Shown piece by piece: positions 35,820 to 44,746 of a DNA stretch of 64,000 nucleotides. The notes under the pieces are model-generated. The model was not told the origin of the DNA, ran no database searches, and saw only the letters and a list, made by a program, of their open reading frames with translations. Every line of letters begins with the position of its first letter. Within the stretch, counting starts at the first letter, position 1. Source of the DNA: an uncultured Carboxylicivirga sp. (GTDB lineage Bacteria > Bacteroidota > Bacteroidia > Bacteroidales > Marinilabiliaceae); contig NZ_OY764327.1 in NCBI RefSeq assembly GCF_963668385.1, positions 5,366,501 to 5,430,500 of the forward strand, read 5' to 3'. Position numbers and translations under genes: made by a program.

Positions 35820-36791
35820 TTAGTCTATTAATAACTTTCGGGTAACTATTCCTGATGGACTTTTAATTTGTACAATATATAATCCTTTTTGAAAAGACGA
35901 TGCATTAATATTTATCTGACTTGATTGAGATATAACCTTTTTAACAAGGGATCCAGCCATATTATAAATACTTACTTCTGCAGAAGTACTGTTTGCCAGC
36001 ACGACTCTTATCTCATCTGACATATATTTAACATCTATATTATTTAAAATGTCATCATCTATACCCGTTGGAGTTTCATTAAATGTTAGCTCCCAATTGT
36101 AGGTTCCGGAAACATTATCAGCCTGCCACTTTATGGAATACAATTGATCTTTAACCACGGCAAAGTTTGTCAGGTTAACATCACCACATCCTTCACCTCC
36201 TGTTACCTGCGAACCACAATCCATATATACTCTCACACTCGTATTTTCTGTTGTAGAACCACAACTTGAAATACTAATGCTTCCATTAGCCTGTGGGGTA
36301 TAATAAAACCATTGGTCAGCAGCAGAAGTATGATCACAATAATTGGTACTACCCACAACAGCTTCTGTAGCCAAATTACAGTCCTCTCCTTGTTCCCAGT
36401 CAGTTTCCTCTATTGTCCATGTAAAAGGTTCGGAATCCGAAAGATTTTGCCAAACAATAAAATATTCTGTTCCTGCAGTTCCTGAAAAAGTAAGCTTTGA
36501 TTGTTTGTCGCAGAAATCATCGTTTTCTCTAAGTAAAAAGTTAATACCACAGGTTCCATTATTTCCATAAATCGTCACTTTAGTATCGACACCTGCTCCA
36601 CATGACGAAATAATAACCTTACTACTCTGAGTGGCTGTATAAGTGAACCATTGCTCCGATTGTTGAGTTCCACTAAAAGTATTCTCTCCTACAAAAGCGC
36701 TTATTGCGTCAGTACAAGTACTTCCTCCGGACTGAGCACTTAAGTTTAGGGCAAAAAAACATAGAATTAAAGGTAAGTAGTATTTTCTCAT
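35820..36791 (-). CDS. Secreted protein with duplicated domain and type IX secretion C-terminal signal
   Basis: 323 residues. The signal peptide (MRKYYLPLILCFFALNLSAQ) is cleaved after SAQ. Two similar beta-rich domains follow, residues 25-128 and 132-235; each contains QWF.YT, then I-S-SCG, then an isolated Y...C and W near the end, so the protein arose by internal duplication. The last 80 residues form the type A T9SS sorting domain (SVYNMAG-like segment IYNMAGSLVKK, then SFQKGLYIVQIKS and RKLLID). The protein is therefore exported and anchored or released at the cell surface. Its ligand is unknown. Confidence 0.88.
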   Translation of the reverse strand: MRKYYLPLILCFFALNLSAQSGGSTCTDAISAFVGENTFSGTQQSEQWFTYTATQSSKVIISSCGAGVDTKVTIYGNNGTCGINFLLRENDDFCDKQSKLTFSGTAGTEYFIVWQNLSDSEPFTWTIEETDWEQGEDCNLATEAVVGSTNYCDHTSAADQWFYYTPQANGSISISSCGSTTENTSVRVYMDCGSQVTGGEGCGDVNLTNFAVVKDQLYSIKWQADNVSGTYNWELTFNETPTGIDDDILNNIDVKYMSDEIRVVLANSTSAEVSIYNMAGSLVKKVISQSSQININASSFQKGLYIVQIKSPSGIVTRKLLID

Positions 36792-36902
36792 TGTTCCAGT
36801 ATTAAGTTGTTAGGTAAAATTCCTCATACTTATACTTAAGTAATCATAATTAAGTTACACCTAACAGCATACTTTTGTCAAGTAAATAATACCGAAAAAT
36901 AA
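36792..36902. other. Short upstream region of the T9SS gene
   Basis: About 110 bp that should carry the promoter of the gene ending at 35820. No distinctive motif is assigned. Confidence 0.25.
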
Positions 36903-36932
36903 AAAAGGCTACCCATTTCCAGGTAGCCTTTT
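36903..36932 (-). terminator. Terminator of the lipoprotein gene at 36956
   Basis: An 11-bp stem (AAAAGGCTACC / GGTAGCCTTTT with an 8-nt loop) lies 24 bp after the stop codon of the minus-strand lipoprotein gene; on that strand it is followed by a T-rich run (TTATTTTTC). Confidence 0.85.
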
Positions 36933-36955
36933 GGTTTATCTAACTCAGTATCTTA

Positions 36956-37786
36956 TTACTCTGCTGGAGTATATTCATCAAAATAGAATGGTGGTTGAAT
37001 ATCTATATCATCCAAATTGTCGGGATAGGTACCTTCTTCCAGCTCAGGAATTGATTCTATAAATGAAATACTTTCATCTGTTAATCCATCTCCATTTGTT
37101 ACAGACCATACAGCATTTTGTAGCTCAGAAGTAATGTTTTCGTATGAAACTGCTTCGTCTTTCAAAGAGTAGCTTGTTGGATATCCATGTCCGAAATAAT
37201 GCTCATAATTTATTTTTCTCCATCCAATACGATTAATTAAATTCCACATTGTTGGTGAATTAGTTATACCCAGGAATGAGAATTCACTTTGAGCATCCGA
37301 ACCTGAGCGTCCATAATTGATACAATACATGTGTAAAATAAATGTACGCGAACCATAAGGTTTAATAGTAACCCAAGTCCATTGAAGCGACATTGCATTT
37401 TGATATCCTTCTTTATGAACTTTACATAACAACCCACGAGGGAAGAAAACTGTGCGGTACTGGTTGGTAGTATTTTTTAGATTACAAAGTAATTTTATGA
37501 ATCTTCCTCCACTACCATAATTACCAAAAGTTTGCACTGACTGATTGGCAAAAGTTGACTTTAAACTCATATCATCACCAATAGCAACAGATGATGATTC
37601 ATCTATTCCAGTCATGGTTCCAACTAATTCAATTCCTTCAGGTAAACTAAACGCTTCGTCGTAAGTTAATTCACCACTTGCATTACCCATTCCAGGAATA
37701 TCCCCAGGTGCTTCTACATGATCTTTCTCACATGCACTAAATATAAGCAAAGCACCTATTGCAAATACTGATAAAATTTTTCTCAT
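36956..37786 (-). CDS. Uncharacterised lipoprotein
   Basis: 276 residues from the ATG at 37786; a longer in-frame TTG start at 37861 would put 25 residues before the signal peptide and is unlikely. The signal peptide MRKILSVFAIGALLIFSACE carries the lipobox FSAC. The mature part has a short Pro/Gly linker and a beta-rich domain with many aromatic residues (for example NYGSGGRFIKLLC and NLKNTTNQYRTVFFP). Several surface-lipoprotein families of the phylum look like this, but I do not recognise one. It has its own terminator and a 470-bp upstream gap, so it is a single-gene unit. Confidence 0.78.
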   Translation of the reverse strand: MRKILSVFAIGALLIFSACEKDHVEAPGDIPGMGNASGELTYDEAFSLPEGIELVGTMTGIDESSSVAIGDDMSLKSTFANQSVQTFGNYGSGGRFIKLLCNLKNTTNQYRTVFFPRGLLCKVHKEGYQNAMSLQWTWVTIKPYGSRTFILHMYCINYGRSGSDAQSEFSFLGITNSPTMWNLINRIGWRKINYEHYFGHGYPTSYSLKDEAVSYENITSELQNAVWSVTNGDGLTDESISFIESIPELEEGTYPDNLDDIDIQPPFYFDEYTPAE

Positions 37787-38248
37787 TTCTTTAATGCTAG
37801 ATTTTTTGTCAAAATTAGAGATATTTAATGATGAAATCAATAAACAAGATCCACACAACAATAAGACACTAACATCCTACTATTCTTTACTTTACATACA
37901 TAAAACACCCTTATTTCACAACATTTACTTTGACGAAATACCGAATCTTTATGTCTTATTTATTAAATTCTTTGACCAAAAACGTAACCTTTTTGTAAAA
38001 CATTTAACATCATGCAAATAAGACAACAAATTACTGATTTGAAAGCCACGAACATCTTACATGCACCCGCACAAATAATCAGATATCTAAGGTCTTTATT
38101 AGACCATGTTCTTCATTATAAATTCAGAGAAATATATAGCTTTTCTATAGAGATAGAAAATGATTTATAATAATTAGTAATCATACAATTAGAAGAAACA
38201 ATCAAATAGTGGATATTAACAATTTGTCAGGCAAAAGATTTCCATTAT
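37787..38248. other. AT-rich intergenic region between blocks
   Basis: About 460 bp. A plus-strand frame of 52 codons (38012-38170, starting MQIRQQITDLKATN) is the only candidate gene and has no supporting signal, so I do not call it. The region presumably holds the promoter of the lipoprotein at 36956. Confidence 0.35.
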
Positions 38249-38274
38249 CTTAAGGCTTACCAAACAGCCTTAAG
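38249..38274 (-). terminator. Hairpin overlapping the stop codon of the last block B gene
   Basis: CTTAAGGCT / AGCCTTAAG forms a 9-bp perfect stem with an 8-nt loop and covers the stop codon of the deacetylase gene. No T-tract follows on the minus strand, so it could be a 3' stabilising hairpin instead of a terminator. It marks the end of block B. Confidence 0.5.
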
Positions 38275-39234
38275 CATTGTTTTAACAATACCTCCTCCTT
38301 TTGGATGAAGAAAATACCTTGGCAGCAATAAATCCTCCTCTTTTCTATTTACCAAGTTCTCGTTGGTAGTAAACGCCAACTGATAGCCGACTTTCTGAGC
38401 ATTTATAGTAACATCCGTACTATAATCGCATTTAGTTCCATTTGGATAAGCCATTACATCGGCCTTAATCCCCAATTGATCCTCGAGCCAAAGCCTTGGT
38501 TCCTCTAGCTCTCGCTGCACATCAGATTGAGTTTGCCTGTTATGAAATATCATATGTGAATGACTGTGTGTTCCTAAAGTAACCAACGAACTATCATTAA
38601 GCGATTTCAGTTCATCTACACACATTAATTGATCATTGGAATAAACAGACTTATAATGATTCCACTCCTTTTCACATAAAAGATTTTTTATCTCTTCAAT
38701 ATACCCCACCCCTTCTTTATGTGGCAAATACTTATAATAGAAACATAACTTATCTGCAAGTTTCTGCCTTGATTCAGCATCCAATAACCTGGTTAACCTT
38801 AAACCAGTTTTAGTACACTCCCATTCTTTTTTCGAATGCATTATAGCCGTACGGATATAAAAGGTTGGCATATAACCTTGTTTTTCAATTAATCCGGTTG
38901 CTACAAAAACAGTAAATGGAATATTATACTTCTCCATTACCGGTAATAGTGTGGTAAGATTGTTACGATATCCATCATCGAAAGTAAGATGAATCCATGG
39001 TTTTCTATACTTTTTATTCTGCTTTCTGATTTGCAGCAAATCCTCCATACTTATAAACTGTACGCCTAAATCTTTCCAAAAGTGGATGAGTTTAATAAAC
39101 TGTTTTTTTGTAATATGAAGATGTTCAATATATGCTGATTTCTGATTATTGCAAACGCCATGTCCAAAATACACAAATCCTTTTGGCCTAATTCTCAATA
39201 AATATCTAATTATATTTTTCGTTATTCGATTCAT
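38257..39234 (-). CDS. Polysaccharide deacetylase (NodB fold)
   Basis: About 325 residues. The NodB motifs are present: HLTFDDGYRNN (metal-binding Asp pair) and LGTHSHSHMIFH (metal-binding histidines). The start ATG at 39234 leaves a 16-bp gap to the upstream gene; a TTG at 39264 would overlap it. The family removes N- or O-acetyl groups from sugars, sometimes in carbohydrate esterase family 4 enzymes acting on exported polymers. No signal peptide is evident, so it may act on a lipid-linked intermediate in the cytoplasm. Last gene of block B. Confidence 0.88.
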   Translation of the reverse strand: MNRITKNIIRYLLRIRPKGFVYFGHGVCNNQKSAYIEHLHITKKQFIKLIHFWKDLGVQFISMEDLLQIRKQNKKYRKPWIHLTFDDGYRNNLTTLLPVMEKYNIPFTVFVATGLIEKQGYMPTFYIRTAIMHSKKEWECTKTGLRLTRLLDAESRQKLADKLCFYYKYLPHKEGVGYIEEIKNLLCEKEWNHYKSVYSNDQLMCVDELKSLNDSSLVTLGTHSHSHMIFHNRQTQSDVQRELEEPRLWLEDQLGIKADVMAYPNGTKCDYSTDVTINAQKVGYQLAFTTNENLVNRKEEDLLLPRYFLHPKGGGIVKTMLKAVW

Positions 39235-39250
39235 GAGATCATGATAGAAA

Positions 39251-40345
39251 TTATTGCAAGACAAATTGATACAGCTCTTTGTATTTTTCAGATAATACTT
39301 GCCAATTATATTCCGTGCAAGCTTTGTGATAAGCAGCTTGGGCTTTTATAGTGATTTGGTCCGGATAAGAAAGAGCTTTTTGAATCTTCATCGCCAAATC
39401 ATCCACGTCACCTGATTTAAAATAGCTAACCTCTTCCTCATTAAACACCAAAGTATTTTCTCTTATATCGCTACAAATTAATGGTGTTTTAACCAAAGCA
39501 ACCTCTAGCAACATCATCGACATAGCCTCATAAAATGAAGGAAAAACAAATAATTGAGCACCTTTAACATAGCCCAATAGTTCTGCCTTATTCATCAACA
39601 TGCCTAAAAAGGTTATATCCAGAAATTCTTTATATAATTCCAACTGCTTTTTGTATTCAGGCAGTTGTTCATGATCGCCTGCAATTAATATCTTACCTTG
39701 GTAATTCATTTTCTTCAGAGCTTCCAGAAAAACATGACATCCCTTATGTGGTATAATCCTACCTGCAGCAAACATTATATAATCATTTTCAACCTCACTT
39801 GTCCCTATTTTCTGATCAGGATCAACACCATTACATATTGTAACAAACTCCTTATGGTATTTTAACCTTGCTGCTTCACGTTCAGTTTCTGCAACAAATG
39901 TTACTATATTGGCAAATCGAATCATCAACTTTTCGGTACACCTGAAAAAATACTTCATTCCCATACCCCATTTACTCATATTATAAGTTCGCCCGTGATG
40001 TGTCGAAATCACTTTATAACGCAATCGAAGAAGCGGAACAATAAAACCAGTATCTATCTGATGAGTATGAACCAAATCGTAATTACAAAAGAGTAAAGCA
40101 TGTAATGCCCCCATCAGATTATAATAAAAAACATTCAGTTTGTGGGGCATGTACTTTTTAATAATAAACATTCTGACATTATCGTAGGGATTCTTCTCCG
40201 AACAATGAGAAGAGGTAGCATAGACAGTAAATCGATAGTCTTTGTTTAAATGCTGCACAAGATTCTCGCCAACCGAAGAAGTTCCTCCAATGGCAGGAAA
40301 TCCTTTCAGTCCGAAAAGGGCTATATGAGGTTGGGTTTTGTGCAT
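39251..40345 (-). CDS. Glycosyltransferase family 4
   Basis: 364 residues. The N-terminus is IALFGLKGFPAIGGTSSVGE, then HTHQIDTGF and STHHGRTYN on the acceptor side. The donor side has AAGRIIPHKGCHVFL and PSFYEAMSMMLLEVAL. In the last motif a Glu-Ala pair stands where many relatives have Glu-Gly. It follows the flippase by one base in the same operon. Confidence 0.87.
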   Translation of the reverse strand: MHKTQPHIALFGLKGFPAIGGTSSVGENLVQHLNKDYRFTVYATSSHCSEKNPYDNVRMFIIKKYMPHKLNVFYYNLMGALHALLFCNYDLVHTHQIDTGFIVPLLRLRYKVISTHHGRTYNMSKWGMGMKYFFRCTEKLMIRFANIVTFVAETEREAARLKYHKEFVTICNGVDPDQKIGTSEVENDYIMFAAGRIIPHKGCHVFLEALKKMNYQGKILIAGDHEQLPEYKKQLELYKEFLDITFLGMLMNKAELLGYVKGAQLFVFPSFYEAMSMMLLEVALVKTPLICSDIRENTLVFNEEEVSYFKSGDVDDLAMKIQKALSYPDQITIKAQAAYHKACTEYNWQVLSEKYKELYQFVLQ

Positions 40346-40346
40346 A

Positions 40347-41900
40347 TTATTTTCGTATCACAAGTTTATGTAAAACCTTTATAATTTGCTTACTAAATCC
40401 TGACAATTTGGAATTAGATTTTAAAATAGACTCTAAATATTGTAATTCTGCCTTATCAAATGGATGGAAATTTATTATACATAAGCAATAAACAACAGTA
40501 AATACAACCGACCCTACAATTAACAAGAACATCTGATTTTCAATAAAATGCAACGGATAAACAAGTGACAACAAAACAGTAACTAAAACAACATTAGAAG
40601 ACAAAATATTAGTCTCATATTTTAATCCAGCAGACTTACGAAACATGAAAAACATCATCATATTTTTAATAAATTCTCCTGAAATTGTAGCAACCGCAAC
40701 ACCGGTTATTCCATATTGCTTCATCATTAAAATACCAGCAATTAAACTAAAAACAACCACAATCCTTGATATCAACAAAATGTGCATCTTCTCTTTTAAA
40801 TGAATAAGAATGCCTAAGGGATAAAAAATTCCATCAGATACAAAACCTGCCAGAATGATAACCGTTGGCCAATAAGCACCTAAATATTTATCACCAAAAA
40901 GTAAGCTGATTATTTCATGTCCAAAAACAAAAAAGTAGGTAAACGGCAAAATAAAAACAGGCAATAACACTTTGATTATAAAATTATAAAATCGATTTAA
41001 TGAATCAGCTTCCCCTTCTGAACTATACTTATCAAAAACCAATGGTTTCAGAACCGATTCAAACTCTTTAAGGGGTAAAACTTTATAAAAAAGCTCATAA
41101 ATTTTTACTGCAAAACCATATAATCCAACAAAGTACGGACTTGAAAGTGCTGCCACAATATAATAATCACTAGTACGGCCTATGAGGCCGGCCCCCAGTT
41201 CGGTAAACAACGAGTATAACCAAAACTTTCTCATGCGTTGTTTTTGCCTGTTACTGATTACCTCCACCGAAGTAGTATTATCAGAATACAAAGCTTGAAG
41301 TAACACCAATAATGCCGGAATGGCATAAATCAGCGACACACCTCCTTCTATAACCAATAAAAGATTAACATTTAATTGTTTTAACAAAACCAGATAAGCT
41401 AAAGCCCTGGTAAAAGCTATGATAATGTTTAAAACAGCAATTCGTCGATGTAGTAATAATGCTGACAACAAAACCTCCAGCAATATTTTGATGGCATACG
41501 CAAACACAAAGAATATAAAAGGCTTAAAATGTGAATCAAGCGTTTCGATATTAAAAACACGAGAAAGAAAATCCTTTAGCACAATCCCACTAATGGTTAA
41601 TACAACTACCATTACCAATGCAATACCCACATACAACACAATTAACCTCAACAACGAGGCTGAAGAAATGGACTTTTTTAACTCCGGCACAAAACGCAAC
41701 AAAACGTGTTTTAACGGACTTACAATAACCAATTGATATGCCGTAAACAATCCAAACAAAAAAACATAAGTTCCATAAATATCAACATCCAACTGACGTA
41801 AAACCATTACAGAGGCCACCAAGCTAATAAGCTGAGTAACGATCTTAGCCAAATACACCCACAGAGTATTTTCAAGTAATATTTTTTTCCTGTTAATCAT
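40347..41900 (-). CDS. Wzx-type oligosaccharide flippase (second copy)
   Basis: 517 residues and about 12-14 membrane segments of the MOP superfamily, with the typical loop VDIYGTYVFLFGLFTAYQL near residue 40. Its sequence is not closely similar to the flippase of block A. It would translocate the repeat unit made by the block B glycosyltransferases. It overlaps the upstream deacetylase gene by 4 bp. Confidence 0.88.
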   Translation of the reverse strand: MINRKKILLENTLWVYLAKIVTQLISLVASVMVLRQLDVDIYGTYVFLFGLFTAYQLVIVSPLKHVLLRFVPELKKSISSASLLRLIVLYVGIALVMVVVLTISGIVLKDFLSRVFNIETLDSHFKPFIFFVFAYAIKILLEVLLSALLLHRRIAVLNIIIAFTRALAYLVLLKQLNVNLLLVIEGGVSLIYAIPALLVLLQALYSDNTTSVEVISNRQKQRMRKFWLYSLFTELGAGLIGRTSDYYIVAALSSPYFVGLYGFAVKIYELFYKVLPLKEFESVLKPLVFDKYSSEGEADSLNRFYNFIIKVLLPVFILPFTYFFVFGHEIISLLFGDKYLGAYWPTVIILAGFVSDGIFYPLGILIHLKEKMHILLISRIVVVFSLIAGILMMKQYGITGVAVATISGEFIKNMMMFFMFRKSAGLKYETNILSSNVVLVTVLLSLVYPLHFIENQMFLLIVGSVVFTVVYCLCIINFHPFDKAELQYLESILKSNSKLSGFSKQIIKVLHKLVIRK

Positions 41901-42910
41901 TCTGCACGCTTAACAACTGATTTCTTCATTAATCGTTTAAAGATATATTTAAGATATTCAAATTTAATGGCTTGCCTTGCCGATATTTGGGATGATTCAA
42001 TGGTGACGCGATGATAATGATGTGGTATTACATCCTTTTTCAACCCTTGAACACCAAAAGTAATATCTACATCGCCTTTTATATTATCAAACAGCTTTTT
42101 GCTAATTGGCCGATCATCAGATGGAAAGGCAAACATTCGATAATTAATACTAAACGTCTCTGCTACCCATTGCATACTCTCTTTCACTTGTTGTGTTTGT
42201 TCCTCCAGACTTAATTGCTCAAATGGAGCATGATCCATACTATGCCCACCCAACTCAAAACCATCGTTCAACATCTTTGTAATCTCATCTATTAATAAAT
42301 AGACTGGATTCTGTGATAAAAAATCCGGAACAGATACATCCAGCATAGATTGCAATTCATCGAGCAAGGCCCGTTGATGATATTGGATGGTATTGAGTTG
42401 ATCCTTTAATTGTTTAACATCCAGACTTCTCTCATTCATCCATTTAGCCAAATTATTTGCATGCTCCGTTTCCAAGCTATCCAGTTGTTGAATAACCAAA
42501 TTTCGCTTTCTGATAAAATGAACTTCTTTATTATCAACAAAATCAGGATTTATAAACAGAGCTGGTTTAATTCCTGCCTTTTTAAAAACGGGGTACATCA
42601 AACTATAAACCGATTGCAAGCCATCATCAATGGTTATTACTAACGCATTTTTGGGTAAAGCGTGATTATTAATCAAATCAGAAGCATTAATTATCGAATA
42701 GTGTTTTTGAAAAAACTGAAGGTCTTTTGCTAACTGATCAACTGTTCTGTATATATTATTATTAATAGTCGGATCCGGATCCCATCCCAGTATACTGTGA
42801 TAGTTAACGACAACTAATTCTTTTGCCGCCCAAGCTCTTAAACACTTAAAAGGAAACAGGATTGTAAAACGCATTAAACAGCTTTCTATATTTCGATTAA
42901 AGCGCTTCAT
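41897..42910 (-). CDS. Polysaccharide deacetylase family protein (NodB-like)
   Basis: About 337 residues. The NodB-type motifs are LVITIDDGLQSVYS and LGGHSMDHAPF, with both histidines. The Asp pair and the H-S-x-x-H motif are intact, so it should bind metal. The ATG at 42910 is preferred over a longer frame because it gives a normal 14-bp overlap with the upstream gene; an in-frame start at 42970 would overlap that gene by 74 bp. The domain differs from the deacetylase at 38257, so two different acetyl groups may be removed. Confidence 0.85.
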   Translation of the reverse strand: MKRFNRNIESCLMRFTILFPFKCLRAWAAKELVVVNYHSILGWDPDPTINNNIYRTVDQLAKDLQFFQKHYSIINASDLINNHALPKNALVITIDDGLQSVYSLMYPVFKKAGIKPALFINPDFVDNKEVHFIRKRNLVIQQLDSLETEHANNLAKWMNERSLDVKQLKDQLNTIQYHQRALLDELQSMLDVSVPDFLSQNPVYLLIDEITKMLNDGFELGGHSMDHAPFEQLSLEEQTQQVKESMQWVAETFSINYRMFAFPSDDRPISKKLFDNIKGDVDITFGVQGLKKDVIPHHYHRVTIESSQISARQAIKFEYLKYIFKRLMKKSVVKRAE

Positions 42911-43865
42911 ATTCAACTTTAATTTTTTTAGATGGATAAAAGAAAACGAATGCCAATAAATTAAAAACATCTCTTATGAAATGTATCAACAATCGTTGAA
43001 AAATATCAGAAGAAAGCTTTTTTCGATGGCGATAAAACACAGCCACTATCAATAAGAACGGATACAATAACAGTATCCATCCATTCTGCATTATCAATGC
43101 TAATAATACATTCCCAACCAGTACAAGTAAAGTCGGATCGCTGGTTAACACACGTTTCAAAACATATTTATTGGTTAGATGAGTGCGATATAACACAGCT
43201 CTGGGATAAATTGCAGCACCATTACTAAACGATTTCCACAATCGCTTAACATCTTGATAATTTACAGTATAATGAGTTGCCATTACTTCCTTCTTGCGCA
43301 AAAGCAAATGTCCGTTAGCAGCCAGGCGATATCCTAACTCCAGGTCCTGTGCTTTTTTAAAATATGAACACATCCCACCTACTTCGTTCCAAAGTCGTTT
43401 TTTTATGGCAAAAAGTCCCCCTGTTGTAGATTGGTAAGTATCATTGACACAATATATCTTTTTATAATAATCCTGTCGAATAAACTCTCCATTAACAGTG
43501 TAGTAATGGTTGACAAAATTACCCGAAACAAAATCGTATTTTAAATCTCCAATATCATCCATAATACAAGGAAGAAAAGATGCTTCGAGCTGCATATCTC
43601 CATCGAGAAAAATCAAATTATCTGACAAGGACTCTTTTACTCCAATATTTCGTGCAATGGCAGAGTTATAGGTACCTGTAATGCGAAAAACACGACAAGC
43701 GTTGATGGATTTTGCAAGCTTAACACTATCATCAGTTGATTGAGAATCGACGTAGATAATCTCGCCTTGCAAACTATATTCTTTTATGGCCTTTTCGATA
43801 CTCAGAAGACACGCATGAAGACGCTTACCTTCGTTTCGGCCAATAACTATAAATGACAACATCAT
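42897..43865 (-). CDS. Glycosyltransferase family 2
   Basis: 322 residues. GT-A motifs: LSFIVIGRNEGKRLHACL, YVDSQSTDDS and LIFLDGDMQLE with the DXD. After the catalytic part come two hydrophobic segments (VLVGNVLLALIM, ILLLYPFLLIVAVF) like those of membrane-bound GT2 enzymes. It is translationally coupled to the upstream GT2 by a 4-bp overlap. Confidence 0.87.
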   Translation of the reverse strand: MMLSFIVIGRNEGKRLHACLLSIEKAIKEYSLQGEIIYVDSQSTDDSVKLAKSINACRVFRITGTYNSAIARNIGVKESLSDNLIFLDGDMQLEASFLPCIMDDIGDLKYDFVSGNFVNHYYTVNGEFIRQDYYKKIYCVNDTYQSTTGGLFAIKKRLWNEVGGMCSYFKKAQDLELGYRLAANGHLLLRKKEVMATHYTVNYQDVKRLWKSFSNGAAIYPRAVLYRTHLTNKYVLKRVLTSDPTLLVLVGNVLLALIMQNGWILLLYPFLLIVAVFYRHRKKLSSDIFQRLLIHFIRDVFNLLAFVFFYPSKKIKVEYEAL

Positions 43866-44746
43866 CTCACTGCCTCCTGTTGATTTTGTTTACGAATAAA
43901 TGAAACCCACAAACGCAGAAACTGAATAGGCAATCCGCTAACCATCTGCCAACCTGCATGTTTACCATAATACTTGGTCCACATACGCCAGCTTGTAGCC
44001 GAATAAGGATTAAAAAACGATTTGAAGAATTTTGCCCACGACTGCTTAATAAAAGTACGCCCTTGCCCCGTTGTTTCCAATACCGACTGAATCTTAATAT
44101 CCCAGCTAATAAAAACATTAAACCCGGCCTTGCCTGCCCGCAATGCAAAATCGTAATCTGCTGCATATTGCGGAAAATTACAATGATCATACAGCCCAAT
44201 CGCTTCAAATACTTTGCGAGGAATTAATGTGCCTCTGCCGGGCAAACATTTGGTGGGATGCAAACCTGTCATTTCAGTACTGTACTCCGTAAAAGCTTTT
44301 TTATATTTGATATCCTTGCCTTTCCACCAATGAATAGCTTTAACACCCGCAAAAAAATTGTATTCCTTGGTGCCCACAAATGTATTTAAGCAACCTATCA
44401 TCGCCTGAGGATGCTTTTGATGCAATTGCAATAAATCTTCGATTAAGGTAGTTGAAAAAAACACATCGTTGTTTAAGGTAAAAATCAAGTCAGCACCTTG
44501 TTTAAGACTGTACTTAACACCTTCATTCATCGAACGTGTCCACCACCAGGATCCATCACCAGTTACCAAATGAACCGATAGCGCATTAAAATAAACCAAT
44601 TCATTGGTTCCGTCATCAGAGCCATCATCAACCAAAACAACATTAAAAGAAGTAATAGTTTGAGAAGCCAATTGTTTCAAACATTGCTCTGTTTGTTGTT
44701 TACGATTATGGACCGCAATCACAATAAATAAACTAGGAGTTACCAT
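43862..44746 (-). CDS. Glycosyltransferase family 2
   Basis: 294 residues. Motifs: LFIVIAVHNRKQQTEQCL, LVDDGSDDGT and FTLNNDVFFS, where NND stands in the DXD position, plus WWWTRSMNEGV, a form typical of rhamnosyltransferase-type GT2 proteins. The ATG at 44746 is preferred because AGGAGG lies 8 bp upstream, one of the few strong Shine-Dalgarno sites in the window. It overlaps its neighbours at both ends. Confidence 0.87.
   Translation of the reverse strand: MVTPSLFIVIAVHNRKQQTEQCLKQLASQTITSFNVVLVDDGSDDGTNELVYFNALSVHLVTGDGSWWWTRSMNEGVKYSLKQGADLIFTLNNDVFFSTTLIEDLLQLHQKHPQAMIGCLNTFVGTKEYNFFAGVKAIHWWKGKDIKYKKAFTEYSTEMTGLHPTKCLPGRGTLIPRKVFEAIGLYDHCNFPQYAADYDFALRAGKAGFNVFISWDIKIQSVLETTGQGRTFIKQSWAKFFKSFFNPYSATSWRMWTKYYGKHAGWQMVSGLPIQFLRLWVSFIRKQNQQEAVR

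Noticed and set aside
37794-38021. 75-codon plus-strand frame across the start of the lipoprotein gene
   Set aside because: It runs antisense over the beginning of a clear signal-peptide gene and has low-complexity, implausible composition.
38012-38170. 52-codon plus-strand frame (starting MQIRQQITDLKATN)
   Set aside because: It has no ribosome-binding site, no neighbour that suggests a role, and lies in AT-rich DNA where frames of this size occur by chance.
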